A stretch of 64,000 nt of DNA. It comes from Luteibacter flocculans. GTDB lineage: Bacteria; Pseudomonadota; Gammaproteobacteria; Xanthomonadales; Rhodanobacteraceae. Below are positions 1 through 10,982 of this stretch, in pieces (position 1 is the stretch's first letter; each line of letters starts with the position of its first letter). The notes under the pieces are model-generated. The model did no database searches, was not told the origin of the DNA, and saw only the letters and a program-made list of their open reading frames with translations. Location of the stretch: the NCBI RefSeq assembly GCF_023612255.1, contig NZ_CP063231.1, positions 2,276,001-2,340,000 on the forward strand, read 5' to 3'. The position numbers and the translations under genes were made by a program.

Positions 1-661
1 CCGGCTCGTCCGTCATGCCTTGGAAGTTGTGCTCGTAGTCGTGGCGGATGTCTCGCAGGGACGTGAACAGCACTTCATGGATCGGCCGGTTGCTGCTCGA
101 CAGATAGACCACGAACGCGCGTCGGATACCGGGCGTGATGCCCTCATGCGCAAAGAGCTGCATCACGTCGAACAAGTCGCGCGGGTGCTGCCGATCGAAC
201 GCCGCGACCAGCTTGCCGCCATACACGTCCTCCAGCGACACCACTGGGATATCCAGATCGGCCAGCAAAGTGTCACGTGCCGTCGGCGTTAGTGAAGCGC
301 GACGCACCGGCTGCACCGTGCCGCGCATGACGAAGTTGACTTCGACCTTGACCTGAATCGAGCCACGACGCACCAGCAGCTTCGTCTCCCCTGCCGCGGC
401 CGCCGGCGCGTGCGTCTGGAAGCCTCGCTTCTTCAACCGCTCGGCAGCTTGCAGGACGGCCTCGTTGATGCGAGCCAGCGCCTCGTCGCCCGGCAATGTG
501 TAATCGGGAAAGACCAAATCGAGATCGACCGACAAGCGCGGCATGTCGCGCACGAACAGGTTGATCGCAGTGCCACCCTTCAATGCGAACGTGTCGTCCA
601 CAAACACCAGTGGCGCCACCTGCGTCAGCAGGCGCGCGGTATCGAGATAGGTCTGATTCAT
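1..661 (-). CDS. abiEii: AbiEii-type nucleotidyltransferase toxin (partial, 3' end off window)
   Basis: About 220 N-terminal residues are visible; family members are usually near 300, so the C terminus lies left of the window. Translation from the ATG at 661 shows the nucleotidyltransferase core: FALKGGTAINLF (residues 25-36), then the metal-binding DLD in LSVDLDLVF (D46, D48). A second conserved block has E144, K150 and PRDLFD (160-165), the pattern of AbiEii/AbiGii toxins. Such toxins modify RNA or nucleotides and arrest growth in type IV toxin-antitoxin phage defence (family knowledge). The start overlaps the antitoxin stop as ATGA, so the two genes are translationally coupled. Confidence 0.88.
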   Translation of the reverse strand, partial: MNQTYLDTARLLTQVAPLVFVDDTFALKGGTAINLFVRDMPRLSVDLDLVFPDYTLPGDEALARINEAVLQAAERLKKRGFQTHAPAAAAGETKLLVRRGSIQVKVEVNFVMRGTVQPVRRASLTPTARDTLLADLDIPVVSLEDVYGGKLVAAFDRQHPRDLFDVMQLFAHEGITPGIRRAFVVYLSSSNRPIHEVLFTSLRDIRHDYEHNFQGMTDEP

Positions 662-1395
662 GGCTTGAGCACCAGTAGGCCATTGGCCGATCGGGACACC
701 CAAGGGCGATCACTGCCCGTCGGCAGCGTGGCCGGATCGAGCTTTGCCGCCCAAGGCAACGACGCCTCGCGGCCGAGTTGCAGGCACAGTCGCACGGTCT
801 TGACGTTCGTGCAGTGCTGCAACAACTCGCGCAGCACATCGGCGCGCAGGCTGTACGCGCTTTCAACGATTTCGCGGGCTTCCTGCAAGGGCTGGCGCAC
901 CCCGACTTCGCTCAATAGCTCCAGCAAGGCGCGTTCCGGCGCCGACACCTGCGGCGCTCCGCTGCGCTTCTCGAATGGGCCGACATGCAGCAAGGCGGCC
1001 GGCTTCTCGTTGAACAGGCGCTTGCGGTGGTACTCGGCCGGGAAGCGTTCGGTGAACCACTCCGGCAGACGGGCCGCCGTCCAACCACACAAATGCAGCA
1101 CGGGCTGCTGCGACACGTATTGGCGCACCCCGTACCAGTCCAGTGCCGACTTGCCGCCGACGTGCAGCCCCTCGAACCGACGCTGCAACAGCAGCAAGCT
1201 GGGATGGAGCGCCAGCATGTCGTTCGGGCGGCCGTACACCCCGCGGGCCAGGCGCGTAAGCCAGCCTGCCCGGACGTAATGGACGGCCAGATCCGCTGAG
1301 ATGCCCATCGTCGCCAAGTCTTCCGAGGTCAGCGGCGTTCCCGGTGCCAGCCGGGTATAGAGAGCATTTAGTTTGCTTGGATTAGTCGTAGCCAT
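658..1395 (-). CDS. abiEi: AbiEi-type antitoxin / transcriptional repressor
   Basis: A 245-aa protein lying directly upstream of the AbiEii toxin gene and overlapping it by ATGA. The N-terminal part (about residues 1-90) reads as a winged-helix AbiEi_4-type domain, with the pattern PLTSEDLATMGIS then AGWLTRLARGVYGRP. The rest matches the larger C-terminal antitoxin domain. In studied AbiE systems the antitoxin represses its own promoter through inverted repeats. Two such repeats are seen here. The start at 1395 was preferred over 1431 because the upstream in-frame part is basic and unlike the family, and because a promoter at 1403-1431 would give a nearly leaderless message. No Shine-Dalgarno is seen. 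Confidence 0.85.
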   Translation of the reverse strand: MATTNPSKLNALYTRLAPGTPLTSEDLATMGISADLAVHYVRAGWLTRLARGVYGRPNDMLALHPSLLLLQRRFEGLHVGGKSALDWYGVRQYVSQQPVLHLCGWTAARLPEWFTERFPAEYHRKRLFNEKPAALLHVGPFEKRSGAPQVSAPERALLELLSEVGVRQPLQEAREIVESAYSLRADVLRELLQHCTNVKTVRLCLQLGREASLPWAAKLDPATLPTGSDRPWVSRSANGLLVLKP

Positions 1396-1403
1396 ACTAC
1401 GAC
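1385..1403. promoter_or_regulatory. Inverted repeat over the antitoxin start codon (operator candidate 1)
   Basis: GTCGTAG-N5-CTACGAC, with perfect 7-bp arms; the abiEi start codon lies in and beside the loop. It shares its arm sequence with a second repeat 65 bp upstream. A site over the -10/start region fits autorepression by AbiEi. Confidence 0.65.
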
Positions 1404-1431
1404 TTCTACAACTTTTCCAAGGGCGGGTCAA
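1403..1431 (-). promoter_or_regulatory. Candidate abiE promoter
   Basis: On the minus strand TTGACC is followed after exactly 17 bp by TAGAAG, with the abiEi ATG 7 nt beyond the -10. This geometry predicts a leaderless or nearly leaderless mRNA, in line with the missing Shine-Dalgarno. It was judged by eye only. Confidence 0.4.
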
Positions 1432-1449
1432 TTTAACATGACGCCTTCA

Positions 1450-1468
1450 GTCGTAGTTTGAATACGAC
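1450..1468. promoter_or_regulatory. Inverted repeat upstream of abiE (operator candidate 2)
   Basis: GTCGTA-N7-TACGAC, perfect 6-bp arms. The arms are the same as in the repeat at 1385-1403 and the centres are 65 bp apart. Paired operators are typical of AbiE autoregulation. Confidence 0.6.
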
Positions 1469-1524
1469 AATGACAACATATCCAAACGATCGCCCCTAGG
1501 AACAGCCGCCCGAAGGACGTCAAT

Positions 1525-3081
<1,557 letters not shown>

Positions 3082-3147
3082 CGTGGCGGCCTGCAGTTTT
3101 GATAATCGGCGGGGCCTCGCGCATGCGCGACAGCCCTGAAAAGCAGA

Positions 3148-3168
3148 ACGCCCACTTGCGGCGGGCGT
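3148..3168 (-). terminator. Hairpin between guaB and guaA
   Basis: ACGCCC and GGGCGT arms (6 bp) enclose a 9-nt loop. On the minus strand a T-rich stretch (TTCTGCTTTT) overlaps the last stem bases. It could attenuate read-through from guaB into guaA or simply be an mRNA-processing hairpin; it is weak as a terminator. Confidence 0.35.
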
Positions 3169-3200
3169 CCTGAGTCACCTGGAACGAGCGCCCGGAGGCG

Positions 3201-4655
3201 TCAGTCCAGGCGGTAGTTCGGTGCTTCCTTCGTGATCTGGATATCGTGCGGATGCGCTTCGAGCACGCCCGCACCGGTGACCTTCACGAACTGCGCCTTG
3301 GCGTGGATCTCTTCGACCGTGGCCGCACCCATGTAACCCATCGAGGCACGCAGGCCGCCGATGAGTTGATGGATGATGTTGCGCAGCTGGCCGCGATACG
3401 GCACCCGGCCTTCGATACCCTCCGGCACGAGCTTGTCCGCGTCTGCTTCGTCCTGGAAGTAGCGGTCCTTCGAACCGAGCTGCATGGCGCCAATGGAGCC
3501 CATGCCGCGATAGCTCTTGTACGAACGGCCCTGGAACAGTTCGACCTCGCCCGGGGCTTCTTCGGTACCGGCAAACATGGAGCCGAGCATCACGGAGGAC
3601 GCACCGGCGGCCAACGCCTTCGGGATGTCACCCGAGTAGCGAATGCCGCCGTCGGCGATGAGCGGGATTTCACCCTTCAGTGCGGTGGCGACGAGATCGA
3701 TGGAGGTGATCTGCGGCACGCCGATGCCGGTGACGATGCGCGTGGTGCAGATTGAACCCGGACCCACGCCGACCTTCACGGCGTCCACGCCGGCATCGAG
3801 CAGCGCGCGCGCCGCTTCGCCGGTGACGATGTTGCCCGCGATGACCTGCACCTGCGGGAAGCGCTTCTTCACCCAGGCCGCGCGATCGATCACCGACTGC
3901 GAATGACCATGCGCCGTATCGACCACGATCACGTCGACGCCGGCCTCGACCAGCGCTTCGACACGCTGCTCGGTATCGCCAGCCACGCCGACGGCCGCCC
4001 CGACCACGAGACGCTCGTGCGAATCCTTGGCGGCGTTGGGGTTGTCGCGGGCTTTCTGGATGTCCTTGACCGTGATCAGGCCGCGCAGCTGGAAGCCGTC
4101 GTTGACCACGAGCACCTTTTCAATGCGGTTCTTGTGCAGCAGTTGCAGCACTTCGTCGTGAGTCGCGCCTTCCTTGACGGTGATCAGGCGGTCTTCCCGG
4201 GTCATGATGTTGCGGACCGGGTCGTCGTGCTTGCGCTCGAAGCGCAGATCGCGGCTGGTGACGATGCCGACGAGCTTCTCGCCGTCGACTACCGGCACGC
4301 CGGAGATGTTGTGCGCGCGGGTGAGCTGGAGCACTTCGCCGATGGACGTATCGGGGCGCACGGTAATCGGGTTGCGAATGACGCCGGCTTCGAACTTCTT
4401 GACCAGGCGCACTTCGGCGGCCTGCTGTTCGAACGTCATGTTCTTATGGATGATGCCGATGCCGCCGTTTTGCGCCATGGTGATCGCGAGGCGGGCCTCG
4501 GTCACGGTGTCCATGGCAGCGGAAACAATGGGGATATTCAGGCGGAGACCGCGCGTGAAGCGCGTCGAGGTGTCCACATCGCGCGGCATAACCGTGGAGT
4601 GGCCGGGAACCAGAAACACGTCGTCGTAAGTGAGTGCCTCGGCAAGGATGCGCAT
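3201..4655 (-). CDS. guaB: IMP dehydrogenase
   Basis: A 484-aa enzyme oxidising IMP to XMP with NAD, the committed step to guanine nucleotides. The TIM barrel is interrupted by a pair of CBS domains at about residues 95-205. The catalytic cysteine is C303 in [11 protein letters not shown]. The start at 4655 gives the canonical [13 protein letters not shown]; the longer frame to 4685 adds ten residues unlike the family. It sits upstream of guaA on the same strand. The 173-bp region upstream holds an inverted pair of REP elements shared with the end of folD. Confidence 0.98.
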   Translation of the reverse strand: MRILAEALTYDDVFLVPGHSTVMPRDVDTSTRFTRGLRLNIPIVSAAMDTVTEARLAITMAQNGGIGIIHKNMTFEQQAAEVRLVKKFEAGVIRNPITVRPDTSIGEVLQLTRAHNISGVPVVDGEKLVGIVTSRDLRFERKHDDPVRNIMTREDRLITVKEGATHDEVLQLLHKNRIEKVLVVNDGFQLRGLITVKDIQKARDNPNAAKDSHERLVVGAAVGVAGDTEQRVEALVEAGVDVIVVDTAHGHSQSVIDRAAWVKKRFPQVQVIAGNIVTGEAARALLDAGVDAVKVGVGPGSICTTRIVTGIGVPQITSIDLVATALKGEIPLIADGGIRYSGDIPKALAAGASSVMLGSMFAGTEEAPGEVELFQGRSYKSYRGMGSIGAMQLGSKDRYFQDEADADKLVPEGIEGRVPYRGQLRNIIHQLIGGLRASMGYMGAATVEEIHAKAQFVKVTGAGVLEAHPHDIQITKEAPNYRLD

Positions 4656-4763
4656 AGCATTAGTCCCGCGAGTAAATCGCGGCATTATAGCGTGCGTTGC
4701 AGCAAAACGACAGAGCGCCGAGCCTGTCCCTCCACTCGCGCGTACGTACGACCTGCCCGAACT

Positions 4764-4850
4764 GTGGGAGCCGCTATAGCGGCGAGAAGCCTACGAAGCG
4801 GTTTAGCCGCGCGGTCGGGCAGATTCCCTCGCCGCTATAGCGGCTCTACC
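4764..4850. repeat. Inverted REP pair (REPIN), family 1
   Basis: Two copies of a REP with head GTGGGAGCC and core GCCGCTATAGCGGC face each other, plus orientation at 4764-4787 and minus orientation at 4827-4850, separated by about 40 bp. The same core recurs singly at 36547-36569. The arrangement matches REP doublets spread by RAYT transposases; no RAYT gene is in the window. Confidence 0.8.
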
Positions 4851-4858
4851 TGATTAGC

Positions 4859-5725
4859 CTACGGTCGCGAGCGATTGTCTATGGCTTCGGCCGCTTCCAA
4901 CGTGTTTTCCATCAAGGTCGCAACCGTCATCGGACCGACACCGCCGGGTACCGGCGTAATCCACGAGGCGCGTTCCGCTGCCGCCGCGAATTCCACGTCC
5001 CCCACCAGCCGGCCGTCCTCGAGGCGGTTGATGCCAACGTCCACCACCACCGCGCCCGGCTTGATCCACTCGCCCTTGACCAGGCCCGGCTTGCCGGCGG
5101 CTACGACGAGGATGTCGGCTTGCCCCACGAACCCAGCTAGATCCTGCGTGAACTTGTGGCAGCAAGTGACTGTACTACCGGCAATTAATAGCTCAAGCGC
5201 CAAGGGGCGGCCGACGTGGTTGGACACCCCCACGATCACGGCATGCCGGCCGCGGACCGGGTAATCGGTGTGGCCCAGCAGCGTCATCACGCCCTTCGGC
5301 GTGCACGGGCGCAGGCCGAACCGACGCAAAGCCAGGCGCCCGACGTTCACCGCCTGGAATCCGTCGACGTCCTTGCCCGGATCGATGCGATCGACCAGCG
5401 CGTCCTCGTCGATGTGTTCCGGCAAAGGCGATTGCACGAGGATGCCGTGCACCGCCGGGTCGGCGTTCAAACGATCGATCAGAGCGAACAACTCGTCCTG
5501 CGTCGTGGAGGCCGGCAGGTCGTAGCCGAAGGATTCGAAGCCCACCTGCTGGCAGGCGCGACGCTTGTTCTTGACGTAAACGGCGGAAGCCGGATCCTCG
5601 CCCACCAGCACCACGGCCAGACCCGGGGGGCGCTTTCCTTCGCCAACGCGCTTGGCGACGCGGCGCGCGATGTGCTCAAGCAGTTCCTGCGCGATGCGCT
5701 TGCCGTCGAGAATGCGTGCCGTCAT
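4859..5725 (-). CDS. folD: Bifunctional methylenetetrahydrofolate dehydrogenase / methenyltetrahydrofolate cyclohydrolase
   Basis: 288 aa. It interconverts 5,10-methylene-THF, methenyl-THF and 10-formyl-THF, feeding purine synthesis and formyl-methionyl-tRNA. Visible are the substrate region [14 protein letters not shown] with the catalytic lysine, the PLP motif VQSPLPEH, the KDVDGF block, and the NADP-binding region [10 protein letters not shown] (the family usually has GRS where this has GVS). The start at 5725 gives MTARILDGK; the upstream 45 in-frame residues of the longer ORF are not folD-like. It is divergent from the acetyltransferase at 5795. Confidence 0.97.
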   Translation of the reverse strand: MTARILDGKRIAQELLEHIARRVAKRVGEGKRPPGLAVVLVGEDPASAVYVKNKRRACQQVGFESFGYDLPASTTQDELFALIDRLNADPAVHGILVQSPLPEHIDEDALVDRIDPGKDVDGFQAVNVGRLALRRFGLRPCTPKGVMTLLGHTDYPVRGRHAVIVGVSNHVGRPLALELLIAGSTVTCCHKFTQDLAGFVGQADILVVAAGKPGLVKGEWIKPGAVVVDVGINRLEDGRLVGDVEFAAAAERASWITPVPGGVGPMTVATLMENTLEAAEAIDNRSRP

Positions 5726-5794
5726 GGGAATTTGCCCTGCGAAAAACGCGGCATTATCGCCGATATCCGGCGCCTGTGCTTCTAGAATGCACGC

Positions 5795-6358
5795 ATGAGC
5801 ACCGATATTCTGCCCTATCCCACCGGCTTGACTGATGGCGTCGTCGAGCTGCGCGTCCACCGCGACACGGACGCGGCGGCACTCACCGAGGCGGTGCGCG
5901 AATCGGTCGATACGGTGGGACGCTGGCAGGACTGGTGCGACCCCGCTTATGACATCGATGACGCGCGCCGCTGGATGGACCTCTGCCGCAAGGACTGGCT
6001 GCTGGGCGACGGCTACGAAATGCTGATCGTGGAAGCCGGCAGCGGTCGGTTACTCGGAGGCATGGGCGTGAACCAGCGCAACCGCGAGCAGCGGTTTGCC
6101 AACCTCGGTTACTGGGTGCGGGAGTCGGCGCAGCGCCGCGGTATCGCGACCCGCGCCGGGCGCCTGGCCATCGCGTTCGCCTTCGGCACGGTAAAGGTCG
6201 AGCGACTGGAAATCGTCGCGGCGCATGACAACCTGCCGAGCCGCCGCACGGCAGAACGACTTGGAGGTAGTTTCGAAGGAATACTTCGTAAGCGACTGGT
6301 AATCAAGGGAACGTCAGTCGATGCAGCCATGTATTCGGTGATCCGCGAGGATCTCTAG
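5795..6358 (+). CDS. GNAT-family N-acetyltransferase (RimJ/RimL type)
   Basis: 187 aa with the acetyltransferase_3 layout: an N-terminal substrate part, a central strand with [17 protein letters not shown], then the acetyl-CoA loop in [21 protein letters not shown] (Q/R-x-x-G-x-A/G). The C-terminal [34 protein letters not shown] is typical of RimJ/RimL-like enzymes that acetylate protein N termini or small amines. The substrate cannot be told from sequence. It is divergent from folD and convergent with the MoeB fusion. Confidence 0.85.
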   Translation: MSTDILPYPTGLTDGVVELRVHRDTDAAALTEAVRESVDTVGRWQDWCDPAYDIDDARRWMDLCRKDWLLGDGYEMLIVEAGSGRLLGGMGVNQRNREQRFANLGYWVRESAQRRGIATRAGRLAIAFAFGTVKVERLEIVAAHDNLPSRRTAERLGGSFEGILRKRLVIKGTSVDAAMYSVIREDL

Positions 6359-6366
6359 CTCGCAAC

Positions 6367-7536
6367 TCAACCCGCCGACGAGCACATCCGCTCGATGTCG
6401 ACGTAACCATCGAAGGTGGCGTCAGGGCCACACCCGGGACAGGCCGGGTCGCGCCGAAGCCTCAGCTCGCGGAACTGCATCGCCAGCGCGTCGTAGGTCA
6501 GCAGGCGACCGACCAGTGGCTGACCGACGCCAAGGATCAGCTTCATCGCCTCGGTCGCCTGGACGAGACCGATCAGCCCGGGCAGTACGCCGAGCACACC
6601 GGCTTCGCTGCAGTTCGGCGCATCCGCCGCAGCGGGCGGTTGCGGAAACAGGCAGCGGTAACACGGCGAATCGTCGCGACGCGGATCGAACACGCTCACC
6701 TGCCCCGTAAAGCGCTCGATGGCGGCGTACACCATCGGCAGCCTGAGTCGCCGCGTCGCGGCCGCCAGAAGGTAGCGCGTGGCGAAGTTGTCCGCGCCGT
6801 CGATCACCACGTCGTGCCCCGCGAGCAGCGCCTCAACGTTCTCGGCGCGGAGTCGTTCGACCACCGGCCGAACATGGATCCGCGGATTCAGTGCGGTCAG
6901 CGTCATGCGGGCCGATTCGGCCTTGGCCATACCCACCCGCGCATCGGCATGGATCACCTGCCGATGCAGGTTGGAGCGCTCGACCTGGTCGTCGTCGACG
7001 ATGCTGACGTGGCCTACACCCGCCGCGGCGAGATACAGCAACGCGGGCGCACCGAGGCCACCGGCCCCGACCACCAGCACCTTGGCTGCCGCTAGCTTCG
7101 CCTGCCCCGCCGCGCCGATCTGGGGCAACAACATCTGGCGGGCATAACGTTCCGCGGCGTCTGCATCCAGCGCGCCGGTCGAGACCGGCAGGCCGGCCGC
7201 CTTCCACGCCGCCATGCCGCCGGCCACCGACGACACCGTGCGGTATCCCATGCGCTGCAGTGCTTCGGCGCCCAAGAGCGAGCGCTGGCCGCTGCCGCAG
7301 AGCACGAGGATGTCTCGCTCGCGGTCCGGCTCAGCCTCTTCGATACGAAGTTCGAGGAACCCGCGTGACAGCCCTAGCGCACCGAGCGGCGTGCCTGTGG
7401 CGCGCTCGGCCTCTTCGCGGACATCGACGAGCAAGGCGCCGCCCTGCTGTCGGACAAGCGCCTCAGTGGCAGAGATCTCGGGCACGCGCGAGCGCAGATC
7501 GGCAAGCCAGCGGTCGCGGTTGAGGTCGTCGGTCAT
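6367..7536 (-). CDS. moeB: MoeB/ThiF-family adenylyltransferase with N-terminal rhodanese domain
   Basis: 389 aa. Residues 1 to about 120 form a rhodanese-like domain with an active-site cysteine in the loop CGSGQRS. The rest is an E1-like adenylyltransferase: GAGGLGAPAL nucleotide loop, the D-x-D-x-V-E-x-S-N-L-x-R-Q signature, DGADNFATRY, and a structural zinc site from CYRC and CPGC. It probably activates the C-terminal glycine of MoaD or ThiS and passes sulfur to it for molybdopterin or thiamine synthesis. Eukaryotic MOCS3/Uba4 carries the same two domains in the opposite order. The gene is 26 bp upstream of der's stop on the same strand. MoeB versus ThiF specificity is uncertain. Confidence 0.85.
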   Translation of the reverse strand: MTDDLNRDRWLADLRSRVPEISATEALVRQQGGALLVDVREEAERATGTPLGALGLSRGFLELRIEEAEPDRERDILVLCGSGQRSLLGAEALQRMGYRTVSSVAGGMAAWKAAGLPVSTGALDADAAERYARQMLLPQIGAAGQAKLAAAKVLVVGAGGLGAPALLYLAAAGVGHVSIVDDDQVERSNLHRQVIHADARVGMAKAESARMTLTALNPRIHVRPVVERLRAENVEALLAGHDVVIDGADNFATRYLLAAATRRLRLPMVYAAIERFTGQVSVFDPRRDDSPCYRCLFPQPPAAADAPNCSEAGVLGVLPGLIGLVQATEAMKLILGVGQPLVGRLLTYDALAMQFRELRLRRDPACPGCGPDATFDGYVDIERMCSSAG

Positions 7537-7562
7537 GCGAGGCTCCCCGGCGAGGGCGACGC

Positions 7563-8960
7563 TTATTTTTCGCGGCGCTTCGCATTGCGGATCATGCGCT
7601 GACGGCGGCGCTGCTGGCCTTCCGTCAACACGTTCTTGCGTCCAGCAAACGGATTCTCACCATCGCGGAAGTCGATCCGCACCGGCGTTCCCTCAAGACG
7701 GAAGCGCTTGCGGAAGAAGCCTTCCAGATAACGGCGATACGCTGGTGCAATGTGCTTGGTACGGCTGCCATGGATGACGATCGTCGGCGGGTTGGAACCG
7801 CCTGGATGCGCGTAACGGAGCTTCGGCGCATGACCGCGAACCAGCGGTGGCTGGTATGCCTCGTAGGCTTTCTCCAGCGTACGAGTCAGCTCGCTGGAAC
7901 TGAGTTCCTTCGTCGCGGCGGCATGGGCGCGGATCACCGCCTTCATCAGCTCGCGCAGACCGGAGCCGTGCAACGCGGAGATGAACACGGTCTTGGCCCA
8001 TTCGGCGAACTGCAGGCGGCGCTCAAGCGCCTTCTGCGTCTGCTCGCGCTGGTAGCTGTCCATGCCGTCCCACTTGTTGACAGCGATCACCAGGGCGCGC
8101 CCTTCCTCGATGGCATGGCCGATCAAGGTCAGATCCTGGTCTGCCAGGTTCTCACGCGCGTCGATCATCACGATGGTGACTTGCGACGCAGCAATGGACT
8201 GCAACGTCTTGATGACACTAAATTTCTCGACCGCCTCTTCCACACGAGCACGGCGCCGCACACCGGCGGTGTCGATCAACGTGTAACGGCGGCCATCCCG
8301 CTCGAGCGAGACCCGGATGGGATCGCGGGTGGTGCCCGCGACGTCCGAGACGATAAGGCGATCCTCGCCGAGCAGGCGGTTGATCAAGGTGGACTTGCCC
8401 GCATTCGGGCGGCCGACAATGGCCACGCGGATGCCCTGGTCTTCAAGACCCGGATCGTCGTCGCGCTCGTCGGGAAGATACGGCAGCGACTTCGCCACCA
8501 GCGTATCGATACCGCGGTTGTGCGCTGCCGACATCGGCAGGGTTTCGGCAATGCCAAAGGACGCGAACTCGCCCAAGGCCAGCGTCTCGTCCACGCCGTC
8601 GGTCTTGTTGACCACGACGATGACGGGCTTGCCGCTGCGACGCAGCTCATTGAGGATCGCGGCATCGAGCGGAAGCACGCCGTCGCGCGCGTCCACGACG
8701 AAGACCAGCAGGTTCGCTTCGGCGATGGCCGCGCGAACCTGCAGAGCGGTAAGGCCTTCGATACCTTCGTCGCTACCCGACAGACCACCCGTGTCCACGA
8801 CCACGAAGGGCCGCGGACCGAGGCGACAGACACCGTAGTGTCTGTCGCGGGTGACGCCGGGCATATCGGCGACGAGGGCGTCCCTGCTACGCGTCAGCGC
8901 ATTGAAGATAGTCGACTTACCGACGTTGGGGCGGCCGACTAGGGCGACGACGGGCAACAT
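7563..8960 (-). CDS. der: Ribosome-assembly GTPase Der (EngA)
   Basis: 465 aa with two tandem GTPase domains and a C-terminal KH-like domain. The first P-loop is GRPNVGKS (residues 8-15) and the second GRPNAGKS (about 185). NKTD and NKWD are the two base-recognition motifs. Der is essential for 50S subunit maturation. The C-terminal tail is rich in lysine and arginine. It is the last gene of the bamB-der pair, the conserved gammaproteobacterial order. Confidence 0.97.
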   Translation of the reverse strand: MLPVVALVGRPNVGKSTIFNALTRSRDALVADMPGVTRDRHYGVCRLGPRPFVVVDTGGLSGSDEGIEGLTALQVRAAIAEANLLVFVVDARDGVLPLDAAILNELRRSGKPVIVVVNKTDGVDETLALGEFASFGIAETLPMSAAHNRGIDTLVAKSLPYLPDERDDDPGLEDQGIRVAIVGRPNAGKSTLINRLLGEDRLIVSDVAGTTRDPIRVSLERDGRRYTLIDTAGVRRRARVEEAVEKFSVIKTLQSIAASQVTIVMIDARENLADQDLTLIGHAIEEGRALVIAVNKWDGMDSYQREQTQKALERRLQFAEWAKTVFISALHGSGLRELMKAVIRAHAAATKELSSSELTRTLEKAYEAYQPPLVRGHAPKLRYAHPGGSNPPTIVIHGSRTKHIAPAYRRYLEGFFRKRFRLEGTPVRIDFRDGENPFAGRKNVLTEGQQRRRQRMIRNAKRREK

Positions 8961-8983
8961 GGGAGTGGCATTAATCCTGTGAA

Positions 8984-10183
8984 TCAGTTCGTCGGGATGC
9001 GGTAGGCGCCGATATGGCCCTCGACATCCTCGACGTACACGGTATCGCCCACCACAACCGGCTGGGCACGAATGGCTTTCTTGGACAGGCGCTCGCGAGC
9101 CACGATCTTGCCGTCGCTATCCGACAGCCAGTGGATGTGACCATCGAGGTCGCCGACCACGATGTAATTGCCCTGCGCGGCCGGACCGGTGAGCCAACGG
9201 TGCTTGAGACCGTCCTGCTTCCAGATGTTGGCGCCGCCGGACTTGTCGAAGGCGAACACCTGGGACTGGTCGTCCACGCCATAGACGGCGTTGCCATGCA
9301 CGTCGAGCGATGTGAAGGTCGAGAACGCATGGTTCCACAGCGGGCGACCGCTGGGACCGTCGATCGCGGTGAGCTGACCGTGATAGGCCGCGCCGTAGAG
9401 CGTGCTGCCGTCAAGGACGAGGGCACCGTCCGCGTCGGCCAGGCGATCGATCTCGGTACGGCCCTCGCCCGTGGCGAGCGTCTGCTCCCAGAGCTTCTCG
9501 CCGTTGTCGAGACGAATGGCGAGGAGCTTGCCAGCATCGCTGCCCATGAAGACCACACCGTTCGCCACCAGCAGGCGGCCATTGCCGCGCAGGCTGAGGA
9601 GCGGCACGATCGACTGGTCGTACACCCAGCGGCGCTCGCCGGACTTGGCGTCGATGCCGTACACGCGACCATCGTTGCAACGGACCACGACGATATCGCC
9701 GACGATCACCGGGGCGGTAATCACTTCGGAGGACACCTCGGCCGCCCAGCGGCGCTCGCCATCCTTCGCGTTGATGCCGTACACGTGACCATCGAGGGTA
9801 CCGATGGCGACGAGATCGCCCGACACGCCCGGGCCACCCGAGAAGCGCGCGTCTTCGCGCTTGGCATCGCCCCAACCGAACCAGCCGTGCTGGCGGGTGC
9901 TCTTGGACCACAGCGTCTTGCCCGTGGCCGCATCGAAAGCGGCGATCTTGCCGTCGGTGCTGGCGGCGTAGACCACGCCGTCAACCACGGTCGGGCGCAT
10001 GCGCACGCCCGACTCAGCAGCGCCGTCACCGATGCTGGACTTCCACAGGCGCTCGACCTTGATGGTCGGTTCGAACTTCTTGTCGAGCGGGGTCGGCGGT
10101 TCGACGTTTTCCTTCTTGAACGAATGGCAGCCGGCCAGTACGGCCAGCGACGAAGTCAACGCGATTGCCCAGAAACGTTTCAT
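8984..10183 (-). CDS. bamB: Outer-membrane assembly lipoprotein BamB
   Basis: 399 aa. A lipoprotein signal ([19 protein letters not shown]) puts the acylated cysteine at residue 19. Several PQQ/WD-like repeats of the form G-x-V-Y-x-I/A-x-D-x-x-x-G-x-x-x-W predict the eight-bladed propeller of BamB. The protein binds BamA in the periplasm and helps insert beta-barrel proteins. It overlaps the upstream yfgM-like gene by ATGA and lies 23 bp before der. Confidence 0.96.
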   Translation of the reverse strand: MKRFWAIALTSSLAVLAGCHSFKKENVEPPTPLDKKFEPTIKVERLWKSSIGDGAAESGVRMRPTVVDGVVYAASTDGKIAAFDAATGKTLWSKSTRQHGWFGWGDAKREDARFSGGPGVSGDLVAIGTLDGHVYGINAKDGERRWAAEVSSEVITAPVIVGDIVVVRCNDGRVYGIDAKSGERRWVYDQSIVPLLSLRGNGRLLVANGVVFMGSDAGKLLAIRLDNGEKLWEQTLATGEGRTEIDRLADADGALVLDGSTLYGAAYHGQLTAIDGPSGRPLWNHAFSTFTSLDVHGNAVYGVDDQSQVFAFDKSGGANIWKQDGLKHRWLTGPAAQGNYIVVGDLDGHIHWLSDSDGKIVARERLSKKAIRAQPVVVGDTVYVEDVEGHIGAYRIPTN

Positions 10184-10830
10184 GCACCCTGCTTCCCGGC
10201 CACGGCCAGATCATCGAGTTTGGTTTGGACCACACCGCGTTGCGGTGCGCTGTCACCCATCGCGGCGATCGCCGCCTGATAGGCCTTGCGTGCGTCGTCC
10301 GGGCGTCCCAGCTTGACCAGCGCGTCACCGCGGAGTTCCTGCGAGAGCGCGACGAACGACTTGCCCTGGATCGCATCGAGCGCAGCAATGGCGTCCTGCG
10401 GTTTGCCCTGGGCGTACTTGAGTTGTGCAGCACGGATCTCGACCAGCGTCTTCAGGGTCTCGTCCTTGGTATGGGCCTTGGCCCAGTCCAGGTCACCCGA
10501 TGCCTTGTCGAGCTGGCCCGCCAGCACATTGCGCTGGGCGCGCTCGCCTGCGGCGAACACGGACCACGCGGTGTCCGAGTAATCCTTCAGCAGCGTCTCG
10601 GTGCGCATGTCGATCTCGTTGGTGCGGCTTTGTGCCACCGCAGCCTGGAGCGCCGAGTATTCGGTTGCGGCAGCCTGCTCGTGGTTGGCGCGGTGCGCCT
10701 TCCACTGTTGCCAGCCGAAGATCAGCACCAGCCCAAGGCCGATGCCGACGGCGATGGAGACGCCGTTCTTGCGCAACCACTGCTGGACGCGCTCGCCCTG
10801 TTCGTAATCGTCGTATACGTCGAATGCCAT
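10180..10830 (-). CDS. yfgM: YfgM-like tetratricopeptide membrane protein (ancillary SecYEG/periplasmic chaperone)
   Basis: 216 aa. It has a short cytosolic N terminus (YDDYEQGERVQQWLRKNG), one transmembrane helix (about 22-40, VSIAVGIGLGLVLIFGW) and a periplasmic TPR domain, the YfgM/UPF0070 plan. E. coli YfgM associates with SecYEG and periplasmic chaperones. The ATG at 10830 was chosen over 10860 because it gives the family start MAFDVYDDYEQ. Its end overlaps bamB by ATGA. In related genomes ispG and hisS often sit between rodZ and this gene; here they are absent and a 152-bp gap lies upstream. Confidence 0.9.
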   Translation of the reverse strand: MAFDVYDDYEQGERVQQWLRKNGVSIAVGIGLGLVLIFGWQQWKAHRANHEQAAATEYSALQAAVAQSRTNEIDMRTETLLKDYSDTAWSVFAAGERAQRNVLAGQLDKASGDLDWAKAHTKDETLKTLVEIRAAQLKYAQGKPQDAIAALDAIQGKSFVALSQELRGDALVKLGRPDDARKAYQAAIAAMGDSAPQRGVVQTKLDDLAVAGKQGA

Positions 10831-10982
10831 GCAATCACCCGCTGCGCTCCGCGCAGCCATACCAGGGAGGGAAACGAGCCCGGACCGGCCATCGGCGATG
10901 GCGGCGCGGAATCAATAGGCAAGGATACCCGAAAAGCACGGGCCGGCGGCGCCGCGCGGCATCGCGCGACGCGACACGGAGA

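Noticed and set aside
273-866. 197-codon minus-strand frame over the AbiE junction
   Set aside because: It is out of frame with both AbiEi and AbiEii, and the real reading frames show clear family motifs.
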